Counted from the first letter of the stretch, positions 9,204-21,319 are shown. The stretch is 64,000 nt of DNA from Lonicera japonica (GCA_021464415.1 CM038469.1:26653736-26717735); one strand, 5' to 3'. Notes: generated by a model not told the origin, from the letters alone. Translations and numbers: made by a program.

Positions 9204-10046
9204 TTAGTGATCCGGATGCATTTTGATCTGATTATATTCGGCGAAACCATCTACGAATGACTTCAGGGCATGGTTGGCGGTGTTATCTACTATCAAATCA
9301 ATGTTGGGCAATGAAAAATCGTCTTTTGGGCAGGCTTTATTGAGATCTCGGTAATCCACACACATGCGAACTTTCTCTTTTGCTTTTGGGACGGGTACAA
9401 TGTTGGCCAACCATGAAGGGTACTCGATCACCCGCAAGAACCCCACACTCAGTTGTTTCATCACTTCTTCTTTTACTTTCAGGGACCATTCAGGCGTAAG
9501 TTTTCTCAACTTTTGCTTGACAGGCCTAAACTCCGGCTTAGTGTGTATCTCGTGCATGACTATCTGGTTGTTCAAACCTGGCATATCCGCATAGGACCAG
9601 GCGAAGACATCCACGTACTCTTTCAGAGTTTGTGTGAATTCCTCTCTTTCTGTCCCACTTAGACTTGCCCCAATACGGACCTCTTTTCTTTCCTCCTCCG
9701 TCCCAATATTAACCATAAGAGTGTCTCCTTCCTCGCTCTGTATACGCTGTTCCTCCCGTTCGGGGTGTTCGTTTAGTTTCTCCAACTCCATATAAGCAAT
9801 TACAGAAAAATCAACAGGATAACACAAAATAGAGTTTTCTTCATTGATAATAGTGTTTACAGGTACAAGTTTGAAAAGTAAATCTAGGGGTGACTCCTCC
9901 CTAGCCCTACCCTCACTCTTAACTCTCACCCTTACAATTTCGCTCTTTCCCCCTTTGTAATCTGGATCAGTGTGTATCAAGTGTACAGGGTCGTCTCCTG
10001 GCTCATCGTCCCCTAGAGCCATGATGTTGAAGAGATCTTCGATCAT
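9204..10046 (-). pseudogene. Gypsy reverse transcriptase, N-terminal half
   Basis: This 280-residue frame holds the RT fingers and palm start: DVFAWSYADMPGL, then FRPVKQKLRKLTPE, WLANIVPVPKAKEKVRMCVDYRDLNKACPKDDFSLP and the FVDGFAEYNQIKMHPDH block. The upstream part is a linker with acidic repeats. It ends at a nonsense TAA inside the palm; coding similarity continues directly beyond it. Confidence 0.82.
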
Positions 10047-10513
10047 TTCTTCCTCTTCTCTTCTTTGTCCTTATCTTCTTCCCTCGACCCGATCGTTAGT
10101 TTGGTAGAGAAACTGTGCTCAATGTTTTCTTTGATATAAAGGTCCTCTTCATAGAAGATTTCCCATCCTGGAAGGTTCTCTTCGTCGCTGTTTCTCCAGG
10201 GCTCTTGAAAGCCGCAAAAGGGGAAGTCCTATCATTCTTTGACGAAAAACCCATTTAGAGAGCTAAAGCTCGGATACTGATGCCATCGGCTTCTTTTCTC
10301 TTGGTCGTCTTCTTTGGTATGCTGGTACCCCAAACCCACTTTTTCGTGCCTCGTCACTGGCTCTAAGGCTTGGAGTAACCCTGGCTGTCCCATTCCTAGA
10401 CTGGCCCCGGGTAAGTACTTCATCATTCTCAGCATATTGGTGATCTTGGTGCTGAGTCCGGGGATATTGTCAGGGGGTAGATACTCGATTTTTTGGGTGG
10501 TGAGAGTTTGTAC
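10047..10513 (-). pseudogene. Gypsy pol linker between protease and RT
   Basis: The minus strand retains a piece with MLRMMKYLPGASLGMGQPG and a KVGLGYQHTKED motif near 10232-10435. This is the linker seen in Tat-type pol proteins between protease and RT. It is split by stops. Confidence 0.5.
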
Positions 10514-10950
10514 TTAAGGCTCGCAAGAAAAGCCTCCCAGCTGTATATTCTGGCTCCCGATGCCTAATACGGGTAACTCCAGATCTGCCCAGGTCCTTTC
10601 AGGATCTCCTTGGATGGTGATTACATTCCCTTCGAATGGTATCTTGATCTTCTGGTGTAAGGAGGAGGGGAGTGCTCCTATGTCGTGTAGCCATGCTCTT
10701 CCCAACAGGAGGTTAAAACTGGAGGGAATGTCTATGATTTGAAAGTCGGCCGAAAAACTTCCGGGTCCGACCATGAGATCAAGCCTTAGAGAACCCAGAA
10801 CGGCCCTTCTGGTGTTGTCATAGGCTCTAACAGTCACAGCTGATGGGGAAAGTTCTGAGTCTAAGATACCCAAACATCTGGCGGTCTTCAGGGGCAGACG
10901 TTTATGGTTGACCCGTTGTCGATGAGGACTTGTGGAAGGATTTTTCCTCA
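10514..10950 (-). pseudogene. Gypsy aspartic protease
   Basis: The active-site strand VLIDNGSTINVCP is read at about 10900-10935 on the minus strand. The rest of the fold (VRAYDNTRRAVLG, FQIIDIPSSFNLLLGRAWLHDIGALPSSLHQK) is in another register at 10514-10873, so a frameshift and a TGA separate the halves. Confidence 0.7.
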
Positions 10951-11520
10951 GGTCCGAACGGTGATATGGAGGGCCAAGCTGTGTTTCCTCCCCAATGGAG
11001 ACAAGTCTTCATCTGAAAATGACAGACTTCTTTGGACTGTAAGTGACCCGATCATGTTTAGCAATTGTTCGGGTGTGGAGTCTGGTGATATGACAGCCTC
11101 GTCTAGAAGTTTGATGAAGGCGGTCATGTGAGGTTTGGAGGCAACCAAGAGGCCCCAAATGGTGATGTGTGCCTGGGTTTTCTTCAACTGCTCAAGTACT
11201 CGATCTTCTCCTATTTCCTTAGGAGGTGGTGATTTCTCGGCATCCATCGGTGGTGGCTGGTATACCCTTCCTGAGCGAGTAATTTGTTGGATCCAAAGGG
11301 ATGTTGGGTCTGATCCTTCTGAGATTTCTGATATCTCTGGCTCTTCCGACCAACTGAAGGTCCCAGGGGAGGTTTCTGTCATACAGATTGTCTCCTTAGG
11401 GGGGCCTCGTGGTTTCCACGGCTGTTTTTTCTTTTCCTGGGTCCATCCTATCCCAGATTTTTCGGGATTGGTTTTTATTGTGAGTGGTTGTGAGATTCCC
11501 TGATTTGTCCTTCCTAAACC
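10948..11520 (-). pseudogene. Gypsy gag-pol linker frame
   Basis: A 144-residue minus-strand frame (10948-11382) shows SGRVYQPPPMDAEKSPP and HMTAFIKLLDEAVISPDSTPEQLLNMIG. This matches the linker between gag and protease in Tat-like elements. It has no known catalytic motif and reads directly into the protease strand. Confidence 0.6.
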
Positions 11521-13358
11521 CTATCCGGGTAGGAAGTTTATTTTAGCCATCCATTGGTCGATTATCGGATTGAGGCCTGGTGCTACTTGAGCCTTTACTG
11601 GTAGTACTGCGGGTGCCTTGCAGGCCGGGTCATCTCGAATGAGCCCTACGGGATCGAAGCCTTCTTCATCAGTGGTCAAGGCATTAATCCCTGCAGGTGG
11701 AGCGTGGTTGGGCAGGGGGTTGTTGGTAACATTGGGTCCGTCGGGTGCGGGGATGGTTCCGGCTTCAATAAGGTCCTGGATACGATGGCGAAGAGCCAAG
11801 CAGCGTTCCGTGTCGTGGCCAGCTGCTTGATGGTATGCACAGTTCTCGTTCATTCTCCAGGTGCTGGGAATAGGGTTTGGTGGGGGGTGCGGGTTGAGTG
11901 GAGTGATCAGTCCGGCCTTTCGGAGTAGTTCCAGGCTTTTGACCAGGGTAGTGGGGATAGTGCAGAAGTTTCTCCTCCTCTTAGCCTCGGTGTTTGAAGA
12001 GTCTCCTTGTGCAGGCCAACTCATCAGAGGGGCTTGTTGTGATTGTTGGAAAGGGTTTTGTTGGTAGGGGTATGAGCTTAGTTGATTCACGGCTAGAGTG
12101 GCTGTCTTTCTCCCGATGTATGAGGCTTTCTTGGTGTCAGTTTCAACTTTCTTGGCCAATTCCTCTTCTACTTGTGATCCCATACTCAACAGGGCTCTGA
12201 AGTGTGGGAATACATGTTTTCCTATGCAACTCAGTACGGCTGGAGTGAAGTTCTTCTGAATGATCTCCAGCTGTTCTTCTTCATCAGGCCGTTTGGACAT
12301 TTGGGAGGCCATCTCCCTCCAGCGCGTGACAAAATTGCTGAAGCTTTCCTTCTTGCCTTGCTTGGCCATTTCTAGGTGTTTACGGGTAATTTCAAAGTCC
12401 TCGTTGGACCCGTACTTGGTCATGAACTCCTTCACGATATCTTCCCAAGTTTTCGTGTGGTGTCTCTCCAGATCAAAAAACCATCTCAGGGCGGCCCCCG
12501 TGAGGGTCATGTGAAAGGCCTGAGCCAGCTCCGGCTCTCCACAGCCGGATACTTGCATGGATCTGATGTAGGATTGGAGATGGGTTTTAGGGGGTGTGGT
12601 TCCTGTGAATTTAGTGATGGAAGGGAGTTTGAATCCCTGGGGTAATCTTGTTTCTGGGTAGAGGGAGAAGGCATTCATATCGTAATCTTGTCTGCCCCTT
12701 TTATTAGAGAGACCCCTCTTTGCAGAATTTTCATCTGCTCTTTCAGTTTCTTCATCTCTTTGCTTTCTCTTGACGCCTCATCGGGCTGTTCCCGAGCTAT
12801 AACCGATTTTGCATACACTGCCCGAAGTCGGTTGATGTCTGGGTATTCATTGGGAGGGGCTACTGGGGCCGGTGGTGGAATAAGTCTCGCGGGGACTTGT
12901 GGCCATGGCTGGTATTGGGGGTCAAATCAGGGTTGTACTTGGGGTTGCGGCCAAACTATGGGTGGCTCTTGTTGCTGATAAGTGGGGCCTGAATCCGGGG
13001 CCCATTGATTCTGATTGTTGGGGTCAGTTTGAATGGGACCGGCTATGATGGGACCCGTTTAGGGTAGATTGGTTCCTTGAACTGGGGGAAACACTTGTGA
13101 AGACTGCCCTTGGTTTGGATCTCGATTCGGTGGTAGTCGTTCAAAACCCGGTGGTGCGGCTCGTTCGGCTGACAACTCCTCTATTCGGACACAGGTATTC
13201 TGTTGCTCGTTTGTGAGGTTTGCCAAGTTCATGCTGACGGTCGTCAACAGACGGTGCATCTCGGCTAAAGTTGGTTGAGCTGCAGACGCCTCGGCTAGGC
13301 TCTGATCTGTCCCTCGGTTCTCGCGTTCATCGGCCATTTCAGGTGTGCTTGGTCTCAC
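11521..13358 (-). pseudogene. Gypsy gag
   Basis: The main 385-residue frame (11521-12678) holds the gag core: AALRWFFDLERHHTKTWEDI, FVTRWREMASQM and a zinc-like C-X2-H-X4-H-X4-C motif (CAYHQAAGHDTERC) near its C-terminus. An upstream frame (13059-13358) has the N-terminal region and is in the same register; stops at about 13059, 12930 and 12680 interrupt a formerly single gag of about 610 codons. Gag would form the virus-like particle. Confidence 0.82.
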
Positions 13359-14079
13359 TAGTCTCTCGGTGTGATCTCGATCGGCCCAACCTTCCAGTCT
13401 GTCATTGCTTCACGACTGTAGACGAAACCATGTAGCGAAGATGAAGGAAGACTGTGATGCGACTCGATTTTTGCCAAAAGAACCACTAAAAATTGCCGAG
13501 AAGAGCCTCGGATTTTAAAAAGGTGTTGGAAAGTAAGCCGTAAGGTGGTACATCCCCTACGGCTGTTTGACAAGTGTTTTAGCCGACTCAATCTTATATG
13601 CAGCACAGGTGTACGAACGGTTTAAGGCTTCAGGCTCCCTCCTATTTGGCAATACCTTGCGATATACCCCAAGGGCGGGTACGTGCAAGAGCCTTTTGAT
13701 ATACTTCCCGAGTACGTGAGTATTCTCGTCACTCGATATACCTCGGGGACGGCATACTTGGCCAAGGAGAGTGGAAGTAAATGCTTTCGGTTTATGTTGG
13801 CCCAAGCAAGCCAACTCCCTACTCACTTATAATACTTTCGAGGGTTTGGGGTAATTTCGCACTCGTAGAACCAATGCATGATTTGTGATAGTGGGCGTAA
13901 AGTTCGAAAGGTTGGTTTTACAAATATCTTCATCTTGATTACGTACATTTCGAAAAACTCCCATTCTTAGAAAAAGGTTTTTTCTCAATCAATTAACACA
14001 AGTAGGGAAAGCAGTAAAAGCAAGTATTCAACAGATAAAACAAAAATTCCACATATAAGAGTCTAGTTTTCTAACAGTG

Positions 14080-14098
14080 TCCCCAGCAGAGTCGCCAC
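14080..14098 (-). other. Primer binding site of the gypsy element
   Basis: The minus strand reads TGGCGACTCTGCTGGGGAC directly after the LTR end. This form of PBS recurs in plant Tat-type elements; I do not assign the tRNA with certainty. Confidence 0.75.
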
Positions 14099-15660
14099 TG
14101 TGAGAATCCGCAAATGCGACCCCCCGGGTCTCGTCCCCGTTTGGTTGGGCGTCTGAAACGTCGGAACGGATTTCGTCATTCCATTTGCTGGAGCGTCTTT
14201 TGTTGATTCATATCAGGTGTCCTTATGTCTATTCTAGATGCAAAGGGGTTCGTTCAGAGTCGCCAGTACGTTTTACAAGAAAACGTACAAAACAGTTGTG
14301 TAAGTGGAAAGGCTACAGATAAGCCTTTCTCTACACGTTTGTCTACGAAACCAGGATTCTATAGGGCTCGAAAACTATATTACGGTTTGGGAAGGTGTTA
14401 AGCACCCATTCCGCCCTTTCGGTCTCTATTGATCTTTTATATGTTTATTCTATGTTGAAAAACTTGGATGCTTTTACCGACAGTCTACTACTTTCTAAGT
14501 AAAAACCCTAATTCTTGGGGAAAACGGGAAAAGGGATGAAAACCTTTATGTTCCAAGATCCAATGTTGAGTTTTGAGAAATGCAAATACAAGTGATAAAA
14601 GTTATTTTCTTTAGAGAGGGAGTTTCCCGTATTATTTCTCGGATAATGACGGTTTTCCCGGGTTTTGACTTGTTTTGGAAAAGTTTGGATCTTTTAGTGG
14701 AACTAATTCAATATGGAATTGGAACTCTTGAGAGGGGTTCTCCCAGATGTATCATAATCTATGAAACAGATAGGATATACTGGGTTTTTAATTCCTAAGT
14801 AAGTTTTACCGGTCCGGGTTTTGAAGACAGGGTTTTATCCGTATGGTAATGTACTTACTTTTCTGGTTTTACAAATGGTTTTATCAGGGTCTTTTGTTTT
14901 GAAAACGATAGACTATTTGTAACTTGGCAATAAGTTTATTCAAATAAAACGTGAACAGAATAACAGAAATGAAACAAGTACACAGATATTTAATGTTAAA
15001 TACTAGAAGAGACTTTCTTTACCTTCCCGACGAGAATAATAGTAAGAAAGAAAATATAATACGGCAGAGAGATCTCTGGCGATAATGATCTTTTCCTTCT
15101 TCAGATATTTCCAAGATTTCGATTCTAGAGACGGGACGCGTTGAGTGTCGAGAATAGACTCGATAATTCTTCAGAAATAAGATAATAATAGAGAATGCTT
15201 GATAAAATACTAGAAAATCAGATTTAAAGCTTAGAATTCTCCAATCCCCAGTTGTTGCCCTTGAACCCTTGGGGTTGTTGGCCTATTTATACTGCTTGGG
15301 GAAGATTGTCGCGCGACACTTCCCCAAAAGGAGCATATGTCGCGCAACAATGAGTCCAATGTCGCGCGACAAACGGCTGAAGTGATGTTTCTGACAGACT
15401 GATGTGTCAGGGAGTGGATGGTCTGGTGTCAGGAGCGATTGTCGCGCGACATATTGTGATTGTCGTGCGACATATCAGTGATTGTCGCGCGACAATGTGA
15501 TATGTCGTGCGACAATCTCTCTTAAAAATGGGTTTGCTGGCCAACAAACCCTTTCGGGGTAGTTTCGGGTGCTTGGGTGTGTTCCGGACCCCAAAAAAAA
15601 AACAGTAGTTCTCGAAGGTCGTTAGGGTTCTTGCGGGGGTCACGGATCGGGGTGTCTACA
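14099..15660 (-). repeat. Gypsy 5' LTR (1562 bp)
   Basis: On the minus strand it runs from TGTAGACACC to GCGGATTCTCACA, with the PBS immediately after it. It contains the palindrome array at 15307-15514 in what should be U3. Outside the array I see no coding sequence. The matching 3' LTR is not in the window. Confidence 0.85.
15307..15514. repeat. Seven copies of palindrome TGTCGCGCGACA in gypsy LTR
   Basis: Copies start at 15307, 15338, 15360, 15440, 15461, 15483 and 15503. Four are exact; the others carry one change each (TGTCGTGCGACA, TGTCGCGCAACA). Each is its own reverse complement or nearly so. Confidence 0.9.
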
Positions 15661-16945
15661 GCTACAAACTTGGACTGGCCTCTACAACAGTTCGATGTAA
15701 AAATGCCTTCCTACATAGGGATTTAGAGGAGGATGTATATATGGAGTTCCTACCTGGATATAAGATCCCGGTTGAGCATACGAATAAAGTCTGCAAGTTG
15801 AAAAAATCTTTATATGGACTAAAACAATCCCCTAGAGCCTGGTTTGGGAGATTCACCAGATTGATGCAAAAGTTTGGGTACAGCAAGAGTAATTCTGATC
15901 ATAGTTTATTTTTGAAGAAGAGTCATGGGAAGATTACGGCACTTATTGTTTATGTAGATGACATGGTGCTCACAGGAAACGACCCTCAAGAACAGCAGGC
16001 ATTGAAGGAACTCTTATCTCATGAGTTTGAGATGAAAGACCATGGGAACTTGAAGTATTTTTTGAGAATCGAGGTGTCTAGATCATCAAAAGGCATCTTC
16101 CTATCTCAGAGAAAGTATGCCCTAGACTTACTGAGTGAAACCGGAATGTTTGCTTGTCAACCGTCAGAGACTCCAATGGAGGAATGATTGAAGTTAGAGG
16201 TCGAAACAGATCAAGTGCCCGTCGATAAAGGGCGCTATCAGAGATTGGTGGGAAGATTGATGTATCTAGCACATACAAGGCCTGATATATCATATGCATT
16301 GAATATTGTCAATCAATTCTTGTATAATCTAGGGGAGAAGCATATGCAGGCAGTTATGAGGATTATCAGTTATCTCAAAGTAGCTCCTGGAAAGGGAATA
16401 TTGTTTCAGAAAAACGAGGATTTTCGAAGGTTGAAGGATACACTGATGCTGATTGGGCAGGTAATATATGTGACATAAGGTCTACATCAGGATACTTCAC
16501 ATTTGTAAGAGGAAACTTGGTCACTTGGAAGAGTAAGAAACAAAATTTAGTATCCCGATTAAGCGCATAAGTAGAATATCGAGGAATGGCAGTCGATATT
16601 CATGAATTATTGTGGTTGAAATTGCTACTGACAGATCTCGATTTGCCTAAAAAAGAACCCATGGTACTATATTGTGACAACAAGGCAGCATGTGATATCG
16701 CACACAATCCAGTTCAACATGTGCTATCGCACACAATCCAATTCAACATGATCGAACAAAACATGTTAAAGTGGATAGGTTCTTCATCAAAGAGAAGTTA
16801 GAAGAGAAAGTTATTTATGTTCCTCATATACGCTTTGAAGATCAGTTAGCTGACATACTCACCAAGGCCATGACAAGGAATGTATTCGCTAAGCTGATTA
16901 GCAAGTTAGACATGTTTGATATATGTGTGCCAACTTGACGGGGAG
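15661..16945 (+). pseudogene. Ty1/copia RT-RNase H remnant, 5' part missing
   Basis: Similarity starts at base 15661, right at the gypsy LTR border, with LDWPLQQFDV of the RT. It continues through [16 protein letters not shown], the catalytic YVDD (VYVDDMVLTG near 15950), SQRKYALDLL, GRLMYLAHTRPDISYAL and the RNase H pieces LYCDNKAAC and QLADILTKA (to about 16870). Stops at 16185 and 16475 and several frameshifts break it. A short duplication of the CCAGTTCAACATGTG/HPVQH region occurs at 16690-16750. The upstream half of the element is not on the other side of the gypsy copy. Confidence 0.85.
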
Positions 16946-17180
16946 TATTAGAATATATGTATAGATATGGTATAGGCGTATACATGGTATAGTTGACTAG
17001 CACTATGATTCCTAGAATCATGGGATATTATTGTTACTTCCATGTATAGCTTATTCCATCCATATTTAAGGGACATTGTGTTTATTCATCAAACATAACA
17101 ATAAGATCTATTCTCTCTTCTATCTCTCTATTCATCAACATCTTTATCTCTCTAATCTCCAAGACTTTACCTCTCGTATC
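16946..17180 (+). repeat. Copia 3' LTR, right border uncertain
   Basis: After the polypurine tract TTGACGGGGAG the LTR starts TATTAGAATATATG (TG changed to TA). It contains a TATTTAAGG promoter-like site near 17060 and a CT-rich leader. I cannot fix its end; about 17180 is a guess from base composition. Confidence 0.5.
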
Positions 17181-17299
17181 CTTTCGCTAGATAATTCATT
17201 ATCTGCAATTGCAAAATCCCACCAGAAACTTCAAATCTTCATGGTTTTTGTTCACTTTCCAGAATTTTTACCACTCATTTTCTTCAACAAGTCCAAGTA

Positions 17300-18033
17300 T
17301 TGGTTAAGGTCTACCAGATCAACGTGTTAGTGAGCCATGACGATGGCCATCTAAATATGGAAAGCGAGGACTCCCGAGCAGCACAAAATTTACTCAGGTA
17401 TTATAATACTAGGACTTCTTTCACCAAGCACCACAAAAGCAAATTCGATCAACCCAAGATCATTAACACTTGGATATTGCCATAATTGTCCTTTCAAGCC
17501 AAATATGAGCTCTTTGATTATTACAAGGTTGTCAACCGACGGTTTGAAGCGAAGAGGGCTTTCAAGGTTTAGCAGGCCGATCCAAGTAAGAAGAAATGCC
17601 CCTTTCCCAAAACAAGGCCCCTGTCTATTGAGTAGACCGAGAGGGTTGGGACAATTTGGAAGACATCCCGTACGACCAACTCACTAAGATTGAAAAAGGC
17701 TACCTCTGTGTGAGGAGAGGACTTGTAGCTATCACAGAGGCTTCTGACCTCGGCTTGCCTTAGCCAAAATTCCCTTTGCCTATATCGAAGAGGGCAAAGA
17801 AGGACAAGTGTTCATCATCTCATACTAACCCTGAACCTGTTGGGTCTCCTCACCAGTACTACTTGAAGGACGAGCCAACAGATGAGTCCAAGCAATAGTC
17901 AAGGTTGGGTAAAGAAGGATCCAAAAAAGAATCCGAATCAGACCAGGAAAGGATGCCGGTTGACTTCAAGGCTGCTTTGAGGGAGCAAAAGAGGAAAGCC
18001 ATGTCTTATGAGGTTTCCTCTCAAAAGAATTTG
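17300..18033 (+). pseudogene. Decayed coding remnant, unidentified
   Basis: Several plus-strand frames have protein-like composition interrupted by stops. One reads YELFDYYKVVNRRFEAKRA near 17500-17580; another reads KKESESDQERMPVDFKAALR near 17920-17990 and ends at a TAG at about 18033. The Lys/Glu/Asp-rich character could be a retroelement gag or a host gene fragment. I do not recognise it. Confidence 0.3.
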
Positions 18034-18494
18034 TAGAATTTTCATTGTCCTGGTTATATATTAATTTACATAATTTCCAAAGGAAGAGACTTAGACCTTT
18101 CGTTCGAAATACATGTATGTAGCTAGGCTATGATATACATTAACTTAATTTGTTCTATTTAGAAGATAAATAGGCTAAATATATCATTTTTAAGTCATAT
18201 AACTTCCAGTCTAAGGCACAAATGCAAAGAATTTGGGGCTCATAAATTTATAAAATGGGACACTTATTAAATATACAAAATACAAAAGGGCAAAAATTTA
18301 ATTTTACTAAATTTGGGTGGGGCAGGTGCCCTACCTTCCCACCATATAGCTCTGTCACTGGTTATAATAACATCAACCTTCTCATTGATTGCAAATGCAC
18401 ATAGTTACGCAAAATTGCATTTCTAATACAATGCTCCACAGTTACACTTCTCACCACTCTCAACCTCCCCTTCATTCAATTACGCAAAAATAAT
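18034..18494. other. AT-rich non-coding stretch
   Basis: I see no gene. The segment GGTGGGGCAGGTGCCCTACC and the CTCTGTCACTGG near 18310-18362 look like the eroded end of a DNA transposon, without a partner end that I can find. Confidence 0.3.
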
Positions 18495-20133
18495 TGATAA
18501 ACGCATAATATTGTCATGCATAAGCTCTTTCCTGGAGCCGCTAGGCGCGTTTATTACATTAATTCTGCCTAATTATCCGCTTATCTCAAGATTAGTGTCT
18601 TAATGAGTTTGTATCTAATATCGTCCCGCTAAGTATGTTTTTGTTGTGTTTATAGGCATAGGATTCAATGGCCCTCAAGGAATTGATCAAGTGCTAGTCA
18701 AAAGCTTGCAAAAGTACTGATTTGGAGGATTTCCAGAAGCATGATCGATCATGGGTGGTACAAATCATCATCAGGCAGATCACCCCATGATCAATCATGG
18801 GTTGGCTATGATCGATCATGGTTTGGTAGGGACAGCCACCAACTACTACTTTTAGCCTTTTTTTGGGGATTCTTGTACCTAAGATATTTTTCATTGCTTA
18901 TTTTATTAATTAATGTACATTTTTGGCTAGTGTTTAGTCTAGGAGATCATGGGAGATGGGGGGGGGGATCTTGTTTTTACACATAGAAGTTCTAGAGAGA
19001 AGGGAGAGCTCAAGTTATATCTTTTCTTCATTATCTCTTGTAAGTTCTTATTTTGTAAGAATGATTTCTTCATCTATAATATTTGTTCTTGCATTTATTA
19101 TGGAGTAGTCTTTTACTAAGGTTATGGAAGTTGATTGCGATATGATTTTTTGGTGATTATTAACTCAATCTATGTTTAAAGTTTGATAAATATTTGTGAA
19201 TCCTTTTTTTCATCATATCTTCCATTCTCTCAAGCTTTCTAGGTATTTTCAAATTAAGTCAAGACTTTATATGCCTTGTATATTTACTTCTTGGTTGTTA
19301 ATGAACATACAACATATTTATATGGTTCTAGAAAGCTTTTGGTCCATTTCCCCCATCCATGGAGCTTTTTCCCCTTTGTAGAAATTATGAATAGTTCTTA
19401 AAACTCCATAGATGGGTTATAAATTTGTTTAGCTTATCTTTGATTCATTTATTGATATATTGAGTTCTTCTTATACTATATGTGATATTTAGACTCTTTA
19501 TTTTCTACCCTAAGTGATAAACGATGAGTTGACGAATTTGTCCTATAAACTTCATTCCGTTTCATTGTTAGGATTCACTTTCTAATTTTCATGCTTTAAA
19601 TCATGATATTTCATACACTTGCTTTATGTTAAATCTTTATACGATGAGTTTGTCATATCTATCTCGGATTAGCTTCATCAGGAATAGGTTGCTTTGCTTC
19701 ACACCCATAGCTAAAAGGTAGGAATGACGGCTTTATCTTTGGTGGAATGTTGTTTGCCTCTTTCTTGATATAGCTTCGATTCGGGAATAAGTCGCCTAGC
19801 GTCGTACCCTCTGCTATTGAGAGATACACTAAAATTCCCCATATCTCGAGAAACCTTGTGTTGAAGTCTTTGTATGAGCTAGTGATCACCGTTTCTTAAA
19901 TCGCAACTAGCTTCCCAACACCTTAGTGCTTTCTTATTAATTCCCACAAACAATTTACATTTTCGTTGTTCGATAATCAATCCAACTTACAAAACCAGAA
20001 AACCGTTAAACCTGTAATCCATTCAATTCTTTTTTAACTATCCCTGTGCTTCGACACTCGGACTTTCGAGACTATATTACAACTTGACGCGCCTGCACTT
20101 GGGCTACCACAATGCGATATTCATTCGGCGTCA
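18495..20133. mobile_element. Solo LTR, 1639 bp, with 5-bp target duplication ATAAT
   Basis: The segment begins TGATAAACGC and ends GGCGTCA and is flanked by ATAAT on both sides (18490-18494 and 20134-20138). It has no coding capacity and no second LTR. The end region CCCTGTGCTTCGACACTCGG near 20045 resembles gypsy LTR termini. Three copies of ATGATCGATCATGG lie at 18741, 18787 (one change) and 18808. Solo LTRs arise by recombination between the two LTRs of a full element. Confidence 0.8.
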
Positions 20134-20138
20134 ATAAT

Positions 20139-21311
20139 ATCAACACATAATGCAATCCACGGAAGCTTCACTCTCCTATTCACATTTTTTTTGTCCACAT
20201 GTAATCCAAATAACCACATACCATGTTACAAAACAAATATAAGCATGCATGTATAAATTGGTGAATATCACGATTTTCATAGTAGAAATTATATCAATTA
20301 AAGATAGATTACCTCCTCATAAGTTGCACATCTGAAATACATCCGTCCAAGATTTTACACACTCCACGAGGCCAAATGTTCTCCATTTTTGCCATAGTAA
20401 CATGTCATCTGCATTATCGTTGCTTTAAGAAAGGTATATTCTTCATTTTCTCTCCAAAAATGATGTTTTTTACTTGCTCTATTTTGTTTAAATGTAGAGA
20501 AATGTATATATATGTGATGCAGAAGGAAATGGAGGGTATAATTAGTAGAAAATCTTATTTTGTGTTTTTACCCTTGTTATTTTAGCCGAATAACAAGATA
20601 TGTTAGATTTTTGACAGAATTTTTTAAACACTATAAACACTTTTTTCGAATACAATAGATGAAGGGGGTTTAATGTCTGATTTTTTTTCTTTAGGGGCAA
20701 AGTGTAAAAGTGTGATAGTTCAAAGGGTTTGAGGTAATTTTATCCAAAAAAATTGAATAATAAAATACATTTGCTTTGACAATCACATAGGTAAAGTGCT
20801 CACATGGGATTGATCCATTTAGCGGGATATCTTCCCTCCCGTAGATGGAAATTTCCTTGTGGATCGTGTAGGCTCAATTTTGTTAGTGATATTACTCTCA
20901 CACAACGGCGGAGCCAGTATTTCGATTAAGGGGGGAGAAGGGGGGGGGGGGGGGGGGGCGAAATTCAAATCACATTAAATCATATTTAAGGCAATAAAAT
21001 TTTAGGGAAAACATTCATACAACTCAAATAGTAAATGTGAACTAATCAATAGCATAATTAAAATTACGCAAATAATCAACAATGGAACTAATATTCGACA
21101 TTAATATTACATAAGTAATAAAAAATAAAATAATACCTAATTTTAAAAAATAGATTTAAGATTAAAATTTTACCTTAATTTAAAATTTGTCCCCCGTAAG
21201 TTGACTCAAAAAGACTTGACTTTTATGTGCATAATAGAAGTCTTTATTATAGATTTTATTAAAGTTAGCTCAACTAGAGTTGACTTTTATGTGCTTGATA
21301 GAACTCTTTAT
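20139..21311. other. AT-rich region upstream of the host gene
   Basis: I see no gene. Bases 20941-20958 are a run of 18 G. The GGCGGAGCC at about 20907 next to it resembles the start of a common plant non-autonomous DNA transposon. An imperfect tandem duplication of about 36 bp (TTGACTTTTATGTGC...TTTATTATA) lies at about 21215-21253 and 21275-21315, directly before the putative core promoter. Confidence 0.4.
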
Positions 21312-21319
21312 TATAAATA
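21312..21319 (+). promoter_or_regulatory. TATA box of the RHD3-like gene
   Basis: TATAAATA lies 99 bp upstream of the proposed ATG, giving an expected transcription start near 21345 and a 5' UTR of about 65 nt without an upstream ATG. Confidence 0.5.

Larger units (their letters stand above)
7029..15660 (-). mobile_element. Ty3/gypsy retrotransposon, Tat-type with dual RNase H, 3' end lost
   Basis: Read on the minus strand the order is LTR (15660 to 14099), PBS (14098 to 14080), gag, protease, RT, RNase H, a second RNase H, and integrase. The archaeal-type second RNase H between RT/RH and integrase is typical of the Tat clade. The element breaks off inside the integrase core at 7029, at the Cassandra border, so the rest of integrase and the 3' LTR are missing. 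Several in-frame stops and at least one frameshift show it is dead. Its LTR side abuts a copia pol at 15661. Confidence 0.88.

Noticed and set aside
11618..12645. Several plus-strand frames of 70-122 codons over 11.1-12.7 kb
   Set aside because: They are mirror frames of the antisense gypsy gag and have no independent protein character.
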